A stretch of DNA of 64,000 bases, from assembly GCA_037039685.1 (NCBI GenBank), contig JAWNGF010000001.1, positions 2,852,001 to 2,916,000 on the forward strand, in the 5' to 3' direction. The stretch is from Ceratobasidium sp. AG-K. Lineage: Eukaryota > Basidiomycota > Agaricomycetes > Cantharellales > Ceratobasidiaceae. Numbering within the stretch: the stretch's first letter is position 1; every line of letters starts with the position of its first letter. The position numbers and the translations under genes were made by a program. The notes beneath the pieces were generated by a model. It was not told where the DNA came from and ran no database searches. It worked only from the letters and a program-made list of their open reading frames with translations. Positions 23,486 to 34,518 of this stretch are shown here, piece after piece.

Positions 23486-24779
23486 ATGTCTACAGGAGCA
23501 CAGGGTCAGAAAGAGTTCCTTGCCAGCCCCAAAACAATCTCGGTGAGTGGCAGTTCAATAGTGAAGAAGTACAGAAAATTAAACCCATTTTGTCGCTGCA
23601 GATCGTTGGTTGTCCATTTAGGTGCGTATCCAAAGTGCGGATCATCGTCGGGATGCTTGAAGCTTATAATGTGTACAACAATGGGGCGTCTGTAACAGTG
23701 GTGGTCAGGTGAGTGTCAGGCATGTAATGAACCCGGAACGCCACCCTAACCTGGAGACTGCGGGTTAGCCTAGAGCAGGCGTTGATCGAGGCCCTATTCA
23801 CCTCGTCGATGCTGGCCTCGAAAAGCAGCTAACCGGGCTTGGATGGAAAGTCAAGTTCGATGGCCACCATCAGTTTGAAGACATTGATGCTCAGGATGAT
23901 ACTCCTTTGGGTATCCTCAAACGTCCTCGACTTGTGTCCCGGGTCTGCGAGGCTGTTGCCAAGGTCGTTGGAGATCATGCCCGCAACGGAGAATTACCTT
24001 TGACGCTTGGTGGTGATCACAGTCTCGTGCGTGATTGTGTTTGTGTCGCGTCTTGATCAATATTTACGAGTGATTTCATAGGCCATGGGTACCATCTCTG
24101 GAGTGCTGAGTGCCCACCCCGAGGCGTGCATCGTTTGGGTTGACGCTCACGCGGATATCAATACTCCCGAGACCAGCGAGTCGGGCAATATCCATGGCAT
24201 GCCAGTATCATTCCTTCTCGGCATTGCTGGAGAGCTTCCCAAGGCGGAGTCAGGTCCGCAGCCTTTCAGCTGGATCAAGCCAGTCCTACGGCCCGAGCGA
24301 CTAGTCTATATTGGTCTCCGAGACGTGGACAACGGAGAGAAGAGGATTCTGCGCGAGCACGGCATCCGGGCGTATAGCATGCATGAGGTGGACAAATATG
24401 GGATTGGCCGCGTAGTCGAGCTCGCCCTGGCGCACGTCAACCCCGACGGAACCCGCCCAATTCATCTGAGTTTCGATGTGGATGCGCTTGACCCAAGTGT
24501 TGCTCCCAGCACAGGCACGCCGGTCCGTGGCGGTCTTACATTCCGCGAGGGGCATTACATTTGCGAGGCAATTGCCGAAACTGGACTGCTTGTTGGCCTC
24601 GATATCATGGTACGTTCCATGTGCCCGTCAGTGTGATTGTTGGATCGAGGCTTACGCAGCTACCAATCGACGAATAGGAGGTGAATCCGTCCTTGGGATC
24701 AGGCGAGGCAGACGTGAGCGCGACGGTGGCTGTAGGCTGTTCGTTGGCGAGGAGCGCGCTGGGTGAAACACTACTGTGA
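23486..24779 (+). CDS. CAR1: Arginase
   Basis: Mn-dependent hydrolase splitting arginine to ornithine and urea. The start at 23486 follows a compact 5' region. The manganese ligand motifs are intact: GGDHS (near 24010-24030), DAHADINTP (near 24140) and SFDVDALDPSVAP (near 24475). The C-terminus is GLDIM, then EVNPSLG and a TGA at 24777-24779. Exons near the start are very small. IVGCPF (about 23603-23622) is followed by a 10-nt microexon (23699-23708) and then an exon opening PRAGVDRGPIHLVDAG near 23769. Only this splicing gives the family's SGGQPRAGVD stretch. About 320 residues, normal for the family. It is probably co-regulated or counter-regulated with IVD through the shared promoter, which is inference. 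Confidence 0.95.
23699..23708 (+). other. CAR1: 10-nt microexon of arginase
   Basis: TGGTGGTCAG between an AACAG acceptor and a GTGAGT donor. It completes the Ser codon begun by the previous exon and encodes Gly-Gly-Gln of SGGQPRAGVD. Confidence 0.85.
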
Positions 24780-26054
24780 AGGGAGCAGAGGAAGTAGACG
24801 CCGTGGCCAAGGAATTTTGGATATACGGAGAAATGACATAGTTGAAGTTGAACGGTTAATTTGAGGCTCACGAAGGCGGACTTGCCACGGAGTTGAGCTT
24901 GTTGGGAAGCCTGTGAGTAAAGTGGCAAACTGTTTGTGAAATGTGTGATCGTCCCCCATACAGTCCCCACCGCCGCGCCGCTTGGCCACTCGGCCGGTTG
25001 TTCAGAATGTTCTGACCGTGCCTAGAGGGTGGGCGCAAGACCACGGGAGTGTGGGTTGGGTATTCAGACTGTGTGCCGTGATGGCAGGCGTGGAATGTGG
25101 TGCCACAATCACCCCCACGGCAGTTTGCTCTTGCATTCATTTGACAATCAACCACACCCGTGATAAGGCACGGGGGAGGAACAAGGCCAGACAAGGAAGC
25201 GCAAACCGCTCGAAAGCAGGGTTTTCAGGCCGCAACGATGAACCAGGAAAACTTTGGGGGATGGAATTGTATACCATGTGCTTGAGGAATATCGAGAAGC
25301 TTGCCATGCTCTTGCCACTCGGGTGTATGGGTGCAGGTATGTAAGCTTAAACTCTATATTTTCGTGCTTCCTGGGCGTAATCTGTGCGCATGTAGTCTGA
25401 GCGAGCGCTGAGCTGCCCAGATTAAAAACGACGATCACCCATGTTGCCACGTGGGTATGACTCTCATTCCATGGCAGATCAGACATATGCCAAACGCAAT
25501 CAACAAATAGGGTGATTACGCTGTCTGAGGTGGGGGTGTAGCTCCTTTCTAGTTCAACAAGGGAGGAGGTATTTGCAATTTCCCTGTACTTCGTTTGGCT
25601 GACCGAAGTCTATGTCAGGAGGAATTTCTGTGTGCGTTTGTAGGTGCCTGTGAGCTTGTTGATACTGCTCCTTTTTCAATGACCCGGTACTCGACGCTCC
25701 TTACTCCAGCACAGGCGGGCGGCTCCCCATTTGAGGAGCGTGGACCAGCGCAAGCATATATCCTGACTCCCTTCCACGTGGAAAACCCTCTGAGACATCC
25801 CTTTCCGCCCGCCACTCGCTTCCTTCGTGCTGTCATCACCTACATCCGGCGAGAAAGACTGCTGGCCGGTGATACTCGTCTGGGCGGTACGTTCCTGATT
25901 CACGGCCAATTCCCTTGGAATAGGTACCCAACTCGGCGCCTTAATCCGGCACCCGCTTGCACATAAGTACGCCCCAGCCTTCAAGCTTTCATCTCAGGCC
26001 TGTGACAATCTCTTCACTGACCTGTTCCAGTATAGCCCACCGCGCCTTGCAGCG
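24780..26054. other. Intergenic, no gene recognised
   Basis: 1.27 kb between the arginase stop and the carboxylesterase start. A plus-strand frame near 25595-25966 is open for about 120 codons but has no motif I recognise. It holds the arginase 3' UTR and the carboxylesterase promoter. CACGTG occurs near 25448. Confidence 0.45.
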
Positions 26055-28123
26055 ATGTTCGTCTTTATCCGGTTCGTCACACTTCTGGGTGCCATCTCGA
26101 CACTTGCAGCTGCGACACCCGTTCCCAACAACTCGCCCAGGACCATCGGCGCAGTAGTCTGCTCGCTCCCTATCATCAGCAGGCTATGCCGAAAGGACAC
26201 TGGCGAGGTTGACGTGCTCACGCTAGTTGGCATGGCGCGTGGACTTCAAACTACCTCTACTTCATCTCGGTGCGGTTTTTCATTTCGGGAATTTCCGTGT
26301 AAAGCTAACGGCGATCACAGGTTTGCTGTGAGATACGCAACTGCATCTCGCTGGGGTTTACCAGCTAAGGCGAATTCGTGGGTAATCCCGTAAGTTCACT
26401 CACTATTCCGTTGAATTAACTACTTGAGCTCATCTAAATTTTGTCAGGGGCGGTGATATCAACAAATTGCCTCCGCTCTGCCCGCAAAATGGAGTCGATC
26501 CCTCTCAGTACTCTGAAGACTGTTTGCAGCTTGTGATCTACACGCCTGTTCCCAATCCCTCCATCCTGACTTCGGTTCCGGTGTTTGTTTGGTATGTTGC
26601 GATAAACCGACTTTTTACCCATGCTAATTTCAATATAGGATTCATGGGGGATCATTCAAGGAGGGTGGGGCCTCTAAACCAGGTCTCGATGGCGCTTCTT
26701 TCGCGAAGGCTACAAACTCAATTGTAGTCGTGGTCCAATATCGCCTTGGAATTGTGAGTGAACAAAGTCTAAGTTCGGCATTTCACTAATCATATCTTTT
26801 CAGCTTGGCTTTGTGCCACCTTCATCAAGCAATAATCCCAACTTGGCCGTCCAAGATGTGATCACTGCATTACAATTCATCAGACAAACGATTCCTAGCT
26901 TTGGAGGAGACATCAACCAAATCACCGTCGCTGGTCAGAGCTCTGGAGGGCAGATGGTTCGGGGTACGATTTATTTGATTATTTGCAATGGAGCCTTTCT
27001 GAATTATTTCGTTTAGCTCTACTTGCCACCCCTAGCGCATCTAGTCTATTCAAGTATGCCGCAATCCACTCTGACCCTATGGACTACGGTTTCTACAAGC
27101 CCGAGACGATTGCCGAGATGCAAACCTACATCTACAACACCAACCCTGGTCCCCTTGCTGCCTGCAACGGCGTAGTTGCATGCCAGAAGGGAGTTGCCGT
27201 GACAGACGTACTTAGCACTCAAAATAGTTTCTTGGGTGATGCTGCTGGATTGTGGCCCGTCACTTCCGGAGCAAGCGTATTTAGGCCATACCACGATGGT
27301 CAACTATTGCAGTACACCCTTACCGGAAACTCCTTCCCACCTACTGCAAGCATGAAGCCCACTCTCGTCTTGACAGTGAAAGATGAAGCCGGCTCGACGA
27401 TTGGAGATACCGACTATTTCCCAACCCCCGTGCCGGAATACGTCTTTGCCCCTACTATCCAAGGCGTCTTTGACCCGAATCGCAGCAACACGCTGGTCGC
27501 CTCTGACAACTACACCCCAGCCAGTTATTCTTCTCAGGCCGGCGTGGATCCCGGCGATGAAACAAGGGCAGCTTTGACTCAACTTGGTGAGTCGCATTCA
27601 CTTTTGGTCGAAGCAGTCGATGCTGACACACTATTGAACAGTTACCGATTACGTTTGGCGTTGCGCGAGCTGGACTTTCAGCCGAAACTGGGCTTCCAAG
27701 GTATGGTGGGAGGGGTTTATACTTCCAACACAAGCCTAACTGTTTTTTTTCTAGGGGGCTACCGTTTTTACTGGCGAGATTCAAGTTGGGGCGACATACC
27801 CATCCAACTCGGGCATTTCTTACTGCACCTCTGGTGGTCGCGTCTGTCACGAAGATGACATCTACATTCTTTTCGGCACCACTCCCTCCCCTACCTCTGC
27901 TCAAACCGCGCTCACTCAAGAGATACAAGCGCGCTATTCTGCGTTTATGCGCACCGGATATCCCAACCCTTCCTCTGGCGGCTATGCCAGCTGGTCCCAG
28001 TCTACTACTTCAGATGTCAAGGCTCTCAAACTCGGTGGCACAGGCACCCGTTCTGCCGAGGCTTGCGACCCAAGCTTCTGGGGGGCAACCGTTCCTTACG
28101 ACTACCAGCTCTTCGGCCTTTGA
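26055..28123 (+). CDS. Secreted type-B carboxylesterase/lipase
   Basis: Alpha/beta-hydrolase of the carboxylesterase B family, predicted secreted. The start at 26055 is followed by a signal peptide (MFVFIRFVTLLGA, hydrophobic core to about residue 20). Family stretches are RYATASRW, QYSEDCLQL with the usual early cysteine, WIHGGSFKEGG (oxyanion hole, assembled across a splice at about 26593/26639), the nucleophile motif GQSSGGQ (near 26932-26952), and VCHEDDIYILFG near 27845-27880 with the likely catalytic histidine. The end is DYQLFGL. Introns are about 50-60 nt. The first (26270-26320) is exactly 51 nt and contains no in-frame stop. Substrate is unknown and could include plant or lipid esters. 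Confidence 0.92.
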
Positions 28124-28433
28124 GATGGGGAAAACACTTCGATACTAATTCTATCCTGCTATACTTCGACGGCTCTGTAGGCTCTTGCCTCGACGGGCCA
28201 CACACTCATTTGTCTGTTCACTCGTCTATCTTATCTTATTTTAATAACATAACTTCGGATTTATTGGTTGTTCTTTGGGGTGGATTGTTTGATGATTACC
28301 GTGTTTGTACCTGTACATGGTCTCAGAGTGTTTGCTCATGTACCCGTTGTGGATAGATTAGTTCACAAATGACTAACATTGTACTATTCAAGTACAAAGG
28401 TTACGGAAATTCGGTGTGTGCCTTACACGGTCC
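28124..28433. other. Short convergent intergenic region
   Basis: 310 bp between two convergent stop codons, expected to contain both 3' UTRs. It is T-rich toward the right. No gene seen. Confidence 0.5.
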
Positions 28434-30012
28434 TTAGTCGTCCAACTTGACTTGGATACCTGGCACGAATTTCTCGACCTTTGAAACGATAGTTTGTTGC
28501 ACAAGCCCCCACGTCCGATCTTCAACCTATTGACAAAGCAATCACCGTTTGAGCACAGTTACTCTGCAACCGTCATGTCGCCATGCTTACTTTGCGGTGA
28601 CCACCGGAGACGACTTCTAACACGCGATCCCGCAGCCCTTTCTGAATGCGCTCGATAATGGTGCGCAGTTTGTCCTTGACTTCGTCCAAAATATTGAAAC
28701 CACTGCCACGCGACTGTTGCTGTTGTTGCTGCTCGTCAGAGAAAGGATTTCCTCCGAGAACCTTCATAAGGGGACCGGAGATTTCGTCGGGTAGCGAGTC
28801 AAAGAGCGCTTCCTCAATCTTGCCCAGAACACCACGGAAATCCTCGCGCGTATGTGCGCGAATGACCTGTTGGAGCGCGAGTGAGTCATGTGCTATTGAA
28901 TAATTAGGTAGACTCACTGTCAGTCCGTCGGAGAGCTTCTCGCTCAACAGTCCGACGAAACCGCCTGGGGCATCTGGGACTGGGTTCTGGCCGCCGTCTA
29001 CGCTGCGTGAGGTGGTACTAGAGTCTCCAGATCCCATAAACCCTCGTACTACTCCACCGACGCTCTCCATGGCTCCTTGCCCCAGCTCCTTAGTCGTAAT
29101 GCTACCTTTGAGGAAGTTCTTCACTTGAGTAAGAGCCAGTATAGTAAGCTTATCGGCTAGAGGCGCGTGTAGGTCGGTCAACACCTTGGCGACCTTCTCT
29201 CGTAACTCGGGTGTAATCTGTCGAGCCTTTTCCAGAGGGTCAATGTTGAGCTCATCGATTGTCTTTGCGACTGTTGCAAGTTTGCCGCCGATCTGATCAT
29301 CTGCAGATTTGGCAAAATCTGTGACCTTGTTCAATGCCATCTGGAATGCGTTTCGCTCGCGCTGTGGGGCCGGTTCTCCTCCACTCGCCTGGGGATTGAA
29401 GACGGCCATCTGGGTACTGAGGATGTTCCCTATGTTCCCAGCGAACGGAAGGCCGCGAGTGCCATATTCTGGAAGCGGCTGTGTTCCACTTCGAGCTTGA
29501 GGGCTGGGGTAATTAAAATTCGGGAGCCCTGCGCCATACTGCGCTTGCTGTTGGATCGCATAGCCATTTTGCGTTGCTTGGTGGGGATCTTCTCGCACTG
29601 CGCGAAATTCGGCAATATTATTTGCTGTTTGAAACGCGGAAAAGTCGCCACGAAACACTGCCTGCAGGCTATTTAAAGAAGTCCTGATAAATGCATTCCC
29701 AAACTGACCTGGAACACCGATTTGATGTGCTCTTCTAATGACTGCAACGTCGCGTCTTGGAATACTGTGATCTCATCTGAGACCTGCTTAGAGATCGCAG
29801 GGGCGAAGGCTACGACGAGAATAGATCAGTCGAACTGGTTTCGTGAAGGCGGTGGTAGAACGCGCACTGTCAACATATTTCTCAATCCGGTCGGTGACGG
29901 GTCCTGGAAGGCGGATGCTTGAGCCTTGGCCCTGACTTTGATCCCTGCTAGAGGATTGGCTTTCTGTGACTTGCTCGAGTGCCTTTTGGGCCTTTTGAAA
30001 GAATGAATTCAT
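28434..30012 (-). CDS. Unrecognised protein with amphipathic helices, Q-run and NPF motif
   Basis: I do not recognise the family. From ATG 30012 the protein starts MNSFFQKAQKALEQ, continues with a Ser/Gln-rich linker, then (about 29780-29650, two introns) a stretch containing TFAPAISKQVSDEITVF and SLEEHIKSVF. The main exon block (28573 to about 29655) has long charged helices (for example KARQITPELREKVAKVL), a Gly/Ser-rich linker, NPFSDEQQQQQQ, and a C-terminal helix ILDEVKDKLRTIIERI. The end exon gives VEDRTWGLVQQTIV and VKLDD (stop at 28434). An intron at 28867-28917 is 51 nt and stop-free in frame. There is no signal peptide and no clear membrane span. It shares a 503-bp divergent promoter with UBLCP1. 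Confidence 0.75.
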
Positions 30013-30515
30013 TCCGAGATAGTAGAGCGAAGGTGAGGGGTTGGCGTGCAAGGTCTCGAATGGACGATAGCGTATCTGCTAGCGATTACGATCATCATGT
30101 GATGCATACGGCATGTATGACACCATGGCACCAGGCAAAGCAGTGCCCTCGCCGGATACCATATCCAGTTGATTGTACGATGAATGGGATGATCAAAGGG
30201 ATGATAGACGAAGTCAACTTCGAGTTGCCGCCAGGCGAAGCGCCGGCCTGGCCCGTGACCCCACAAAGCAGCGGGTTGAAGCCAACGTCCATCGCACCGT
30301 TTCGGCACCCAGCTATAACCATTCGACGACACTTCTTAGTGTGTTTGTACTAGCTAATTGGAATATTGAATACTTTGCTTTGTCCGCTCCGTGTCTGGTT
30401 GTTCAATCACTTCAGGTGCCAGCACTGTCATTACGCTTGTGGCTCGACACGACCTGCATTACGCGCGATCTCTACTTGCTGCTCGCTAAACTCTCTGGTT
30501 ATTATATTTTCCAAG
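30013..30515. promoter_or_regulatory. Shared divergent promoter region, unknown gene / UBLCP1
   Basis: 503 bp between opposite start codons. No distinctive motif was identified by eye. Confidence 0.45.
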
Positions 30516-32173
30516 ATGGAGAGTGTCCCAAGTATGTCGACCACGGACTTGACCGCTGAAACACTGGCTGCGTTGAACGATGATGTCTGGATCCCTCTTA
30601 AATTTACCTGGAACTCGAAGGAATACACGGTTTCGATTGCGGAATCAGATCGGTTAGTGATATTTACTGCTCTTTCGAGTTCATTCGTTAATTTTACGGC
30701 TGGCCATAAGCGTGCTTGACTTGTAAGTTGGACTTAGATTTGTATCTGGAAGCGCCATACTTACCTCTCGACCAAAAAGAAAAGAGAAATTATTTTCTTT
30801 AACTCGTGTTCCGAATGACCGTCAAAAGATATTGGGATTGGTCAAGGGCAAATTACCGGATGATTTTGTTCGAGTGTGGGTTCATCCTCAATTAGCCTTC
30901 AACCTGGATTGACTGTTTGATGTCAGCGCGGACATGAAGTTCGCATCAACTAAGAAGTTTACTCTTGTGGGAACGCCGGTAGGCGATGAATTCAAAGAAA
31001 TCTCCGAGGAGCTATTGCCAGACGTTGTCAATGATTTGGACCTTCAACTCGATGCGGCCAGCGCAGAAGCCAAATCTATGGCTCAAGACAAACGTAACAT
31101 TAGGAAGATCCTGGAAGCAGCCAAGAATCTAAATCTCAACATTATGTACCCTTTGCGACCTGGCAAGAAGCTACTCGTGCTGGATTTGGACTATAGTGGG
31201 TGACTGACGGGGGAAATCGCTCGTAGTATACCCTAATATTGTCCTCGACAGCCTTATTAGACACGAAACCCCTTACATCCGGAATGTTACCAGCTGAAGA
31301 ATGCGCACGACCAGGGCTACACGAGTTCCTTGGTAGAACTTTGTGCTTTTGTCAGACACGCTCTCAACTGATAGCTTACACCTTTAGAGCTGGCTTACAT
31401 GGAATACGATATATGCATATGGTCCCAAACTAAGTGGACATGGCTTGAAGCAAAGGTATGGGGCACCCCTCACTGGTGATATATTACTGACAATCGTCTT
31501 CTAGCTAGTCGAGCTTGGTATGGTGGCCGACGAGAGGCGAAACTACAAGGTAAGCGCCTGTGAACAAAACGATGGGTTACTCTCTGACTCTAGTTAGATA
31601 TCATTTGGTGCGCTTACGAGCCGAAAAGCTAAAAATAACCTCTCAACTGAATCGATAACTAGTTTTAGACCATGTTCCCATGTTCAAGGTTTTCTCTACA
31701 CGAGACGGCAAGCCCTTTAGCCATGCCGTAAAAGGTGCGTCTGCCTGAAATATCGCGGCTCTGTCTAACCTCCAATGGAAAGCTTTACGGATAATATGGG
31801 AACACTTCCCGCAGTTTGGTCCCCAGAATACAGCTCATGTAGATGACCTGGTTCGTATGCCAACTGCTTACTTGCTTCTGCTGCTTCTAATATGCGAATT
31901 TCAGAGCCGGAATTTCGTTTTGAATCCCGGTGAAGGCATCAAGATATCTGCTTTTAAACTTGATGGGACGCTCGAATCCCAAAACGACCGTGAGTTGGAA
32001 AAGCTAGGCCGCTATCTCATCTGGCTGGCTTCCCATGCCGACTTTAGGGAGGTGGATCACAAAGTGCGTATCCGTGATTCCATCCACGTAAAAAAAAACT
32101 GACGATCAATTTCGGACAGAATTGGAAGAAGGTTGCTCGTGCACTGAGGGAGACGGGCGAACGTAATACATAG
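30516..32173 (+). CDS. UBLCP1: Ubiquitin-like domain CTD phosphatase (UBLCP1)
   Basis: Nuclear phosphatase of the FCP/HAD group that in other eukaryotes dephosphorylates and restrains the nuclear proteasome. Its N-terminal ubiquitin-like domain is assembled from several exons (LKFTWNSKEYTVSI, then VLDLKEKLFSLTRVP, RQKILGLVKGKLPDD). The HAD catalytic motif LDLDYTLLDT is formed across a splice near 31199/31252. It is followed by RPGLHEFL, YDICIWSQTKW and DHVPMFKV, and ends with NWKKVARALRETGE. The whole matches UBLCP1 from end to end. Two exons are minute: 12 nt (30711-30722, VLDL) and 10 nt (31598-31607, ISF). Both are needed to keep the conserved frame. Start ATG 30516. Confidence 0.93.
30711..30722 (+). 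other. UBLCP1: 12-nt microexon of UBLCP1
   Basis: CGTGCTTGACTT between an ATAAG acceptor (58-nt intron before) and a GTAAGT donor (57-nt intron after). It supplies VLDL inside the ubiquitin-like domain, with split codons on both sides. Confidence 0.8.
31598..31607 (+). other. UBLCP1: 10-nt microexon of UBLCP1
   Basis: ATATCATTTG between a GTTAG acceptor and a GTGCGC donor. It links RRNYK to VLDHVPMFK by encoding ISF and the first base of the next codon. Confidence 0.8.
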
Positions 32174-32294
32174 CTATGCCTGTCATGTCTCGCCTGAAGG
32201 AGATTGCCGCCAGGATCTTATCTAATCATGTGACTTCGTGAATTCAAATGACTAACGTGCTTGGAGCTTGCTTCGTTCCTTCACCCCCATCGAG

Positions 32295-34333
32295 ATGATC
32301 TCCTCGGCATCACGTTCGCTGGCTCGCTCTGTCCGCAATGGCAGGCGCTCTGTGCCAATGCTGGCGTCTGGCACAAAGCGAACGTTTGTACAACCGACAC
32401 GTACTGAGCGAGCGAGTGTGTTGGACACACCCTCATCTGCCCTCGAGAATAAATTTACGCCTCGCGCGGGTGAGCTTTTGAAAGATCGGGAATACCAAGC
32501 GGACTCATAAATTCTTCAGACATGTTGGGGTTTAAACTTGAGGTTCCAGCAAAAGTCCAGGGAACCGAGCGCCCTATCTACTTGGATATGCAGGTAAGTA
32601 TTCGAGGCAAGTTTGCATCTGCATCTCAAATTAACAAACTTCTCATTGGTTGTAGGCCACCACACCCCTCGATCCCCGGGTACTTGACGCAATGATGCCT
32701 TATTACACCGACCAATACGGGAATCCGCATAGTCGCACCCACGCTTATGGGTGGGAGGCGGAGGCTGCAGTGGACGAAGCACGGAAGGTGAGCGAAGATG
32801 ACGACGCGTTGGGTACCTAACTCAACTCATTTGCAGCATGTGGCCGATCTAATTGGTGCCGATGCAAAAGACATCGTTTTCACTTCTGGAGCCACCGAAT
32901 CGAATAACATGATCATCAAAGGAGTAGCTCGATTCAACAAGGAAAAGAAGAACCACATCATCACCACACAGACCGAGCACAAGTGCGTCCTGGACTCGTG
33001 CCGAAAGCTCTCAGAGGAAGGTTTCGAGATTACCTATTTGCCTGTGCAATCCAACGGTGTGGTGGACTTGAAGGTCCTAGAAGAGTCGATCCGTCCCACG
33101 ACGAGTTTGGTTTCCATCATGGCGGTGAACAACGAGACGGGCGTCATTCAACCTCTCAAGGAGATTGGCGCAATTGTGAAGAAACACCGGGGCGTCTATT
33201 TCCATACTGACGGCGCTCAAGCGGCCGGCAAAATCAAAATGGACGTCAATGAGATGGGAATAGACTTGATGTCAATATCCGGTCACAAGGTCTATGGCCC
33301 GAAAGGCGTGGGTGCCGCGTATGTTCGCCGCCGACCTCGCGTTCGATTGGAGCCCATTATCAATGGAGGCGGCCAAGAGCGCGGACTCCGCAGTGGAACT
33401 TTGCCGAGTACTCTGGTAGTCGGTCTTGGAGAAGCTTGCCGTCTTGCAAAACTTGAAATGAAGGTCAGTCGCTTTCTTGCTTTTCATTTACCTACCGATG
33501 GCTATTTCCTCTGGTGATGAATACTGCTGCTAATGCGTCTTGGTAACGCGCGACGTTGATGCCTGGACTGAGGTTCATGGCTGTCGGCGCTGTAATGACC
33601 GACTGTGCAGGGGTACTGAAGATTTTCATTCCGATCTGACCTGCCTAATCCGTACAAGCTGATAGGTTGCTAACCAACCGCGTTCAATGATAGGCCGACC
33701 ATGCGCACGTTTCCGCTCTCTCGAAACGTCTGATCGATGGGTTGTCATCCCGCGTGGAGCACATCGTGCGAAACGGGGACCCAAATGGATACCCCGGATG
33801 CGTGAATTTGAGCTTTGCATACGTCGAGGTATGCATCGAAATCCATATACTACCTCATACGTCCACTAACCACTCCATATAGGGAGAAAGCTTGTTGATG
33901 GCCCTTAAGGTATATTCCGCCCCTGCTTATATTTGGTGCAGCCTTGGTGACGATTTAAATAGGATATTGCGTTATCATCGGGCAGCGCATGCACGTCTGC
34001 ATCGCTAGAACCATCCTACGTCCTTCGAGCACTAGGTTTGTTGATCCTTCGAGCACTCTATCCACCGGCTGAAATGACTCTTCCAGGTGCTGCTGAGGAC
34101 ATGGCTCATTCGTCGTTGCGTTTTGGCATAGGTCGCTTTACCACCGAGGCAGAGATCGATTTTGTCATCGAGAAGATAGTAGCGGTCGTACAGAGGCTCC
34201 GTGATATGAGGTTAGTGCTGCGATCAACTGCGTGAAAGGCTTGTCTCTGACTAGTAATCACAGCCCATTGTGGGAGATGGTTCAGGAGGGCATCGACATT
34301 TCGACGATCGATTGGGGTCAGACTCAGCACTAA
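32295..34333 (+). CDS. NFS1: Cysteine desulfurase, mitochondrial
   Basis: PLP enzyme releasing sulfur from cysteine for Fe-S cluster assembly. The start at 32295 gives an Arg/Ser-rich mitochondrial presequence. The family pattern is complete: [39 protein letters not shown], the [10 protein letters not shown] loop, the PLP lysine in [10 protein letters not shown], and the sulfur-accepting cysteine in [13 protein letters not shown] near 33975-34010. The C-terminus is [12 protein letters not shown]. Most introns are about 50-60 nt, but one (about 33463-33692) is about 230 nt and lies between EMK and [13 protein letters not shown]. About 480 residues, normal length. It is an essential housekeeping gene. 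Confidence 0.95.
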
Positions 34334-34518
34334 GCGTCTTCTCGTCACATATTGTTCGTTTTGTATTGCTTGTATAGTAAATCAAGTTTTGCCATTACCT
34401 TGTATCACGATGAGTGCATCAAAGCTTGAGTTAAATACGGCAAGGGCTATGTTTTTTTTTGGTAAACGCATTACAGAGTCGCAGAAAAGAGACAGATCCT
34501 TGCGAGAGAAAGAAACAC

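Noticed and set aside
25595..25966. Plus-strand open frame of about 123 codons before the carboxylesterase
   Set aside because: No recognised motif, not continuous with the signal-peptide exon of the esterase, and overlapped by frames on the other strand.
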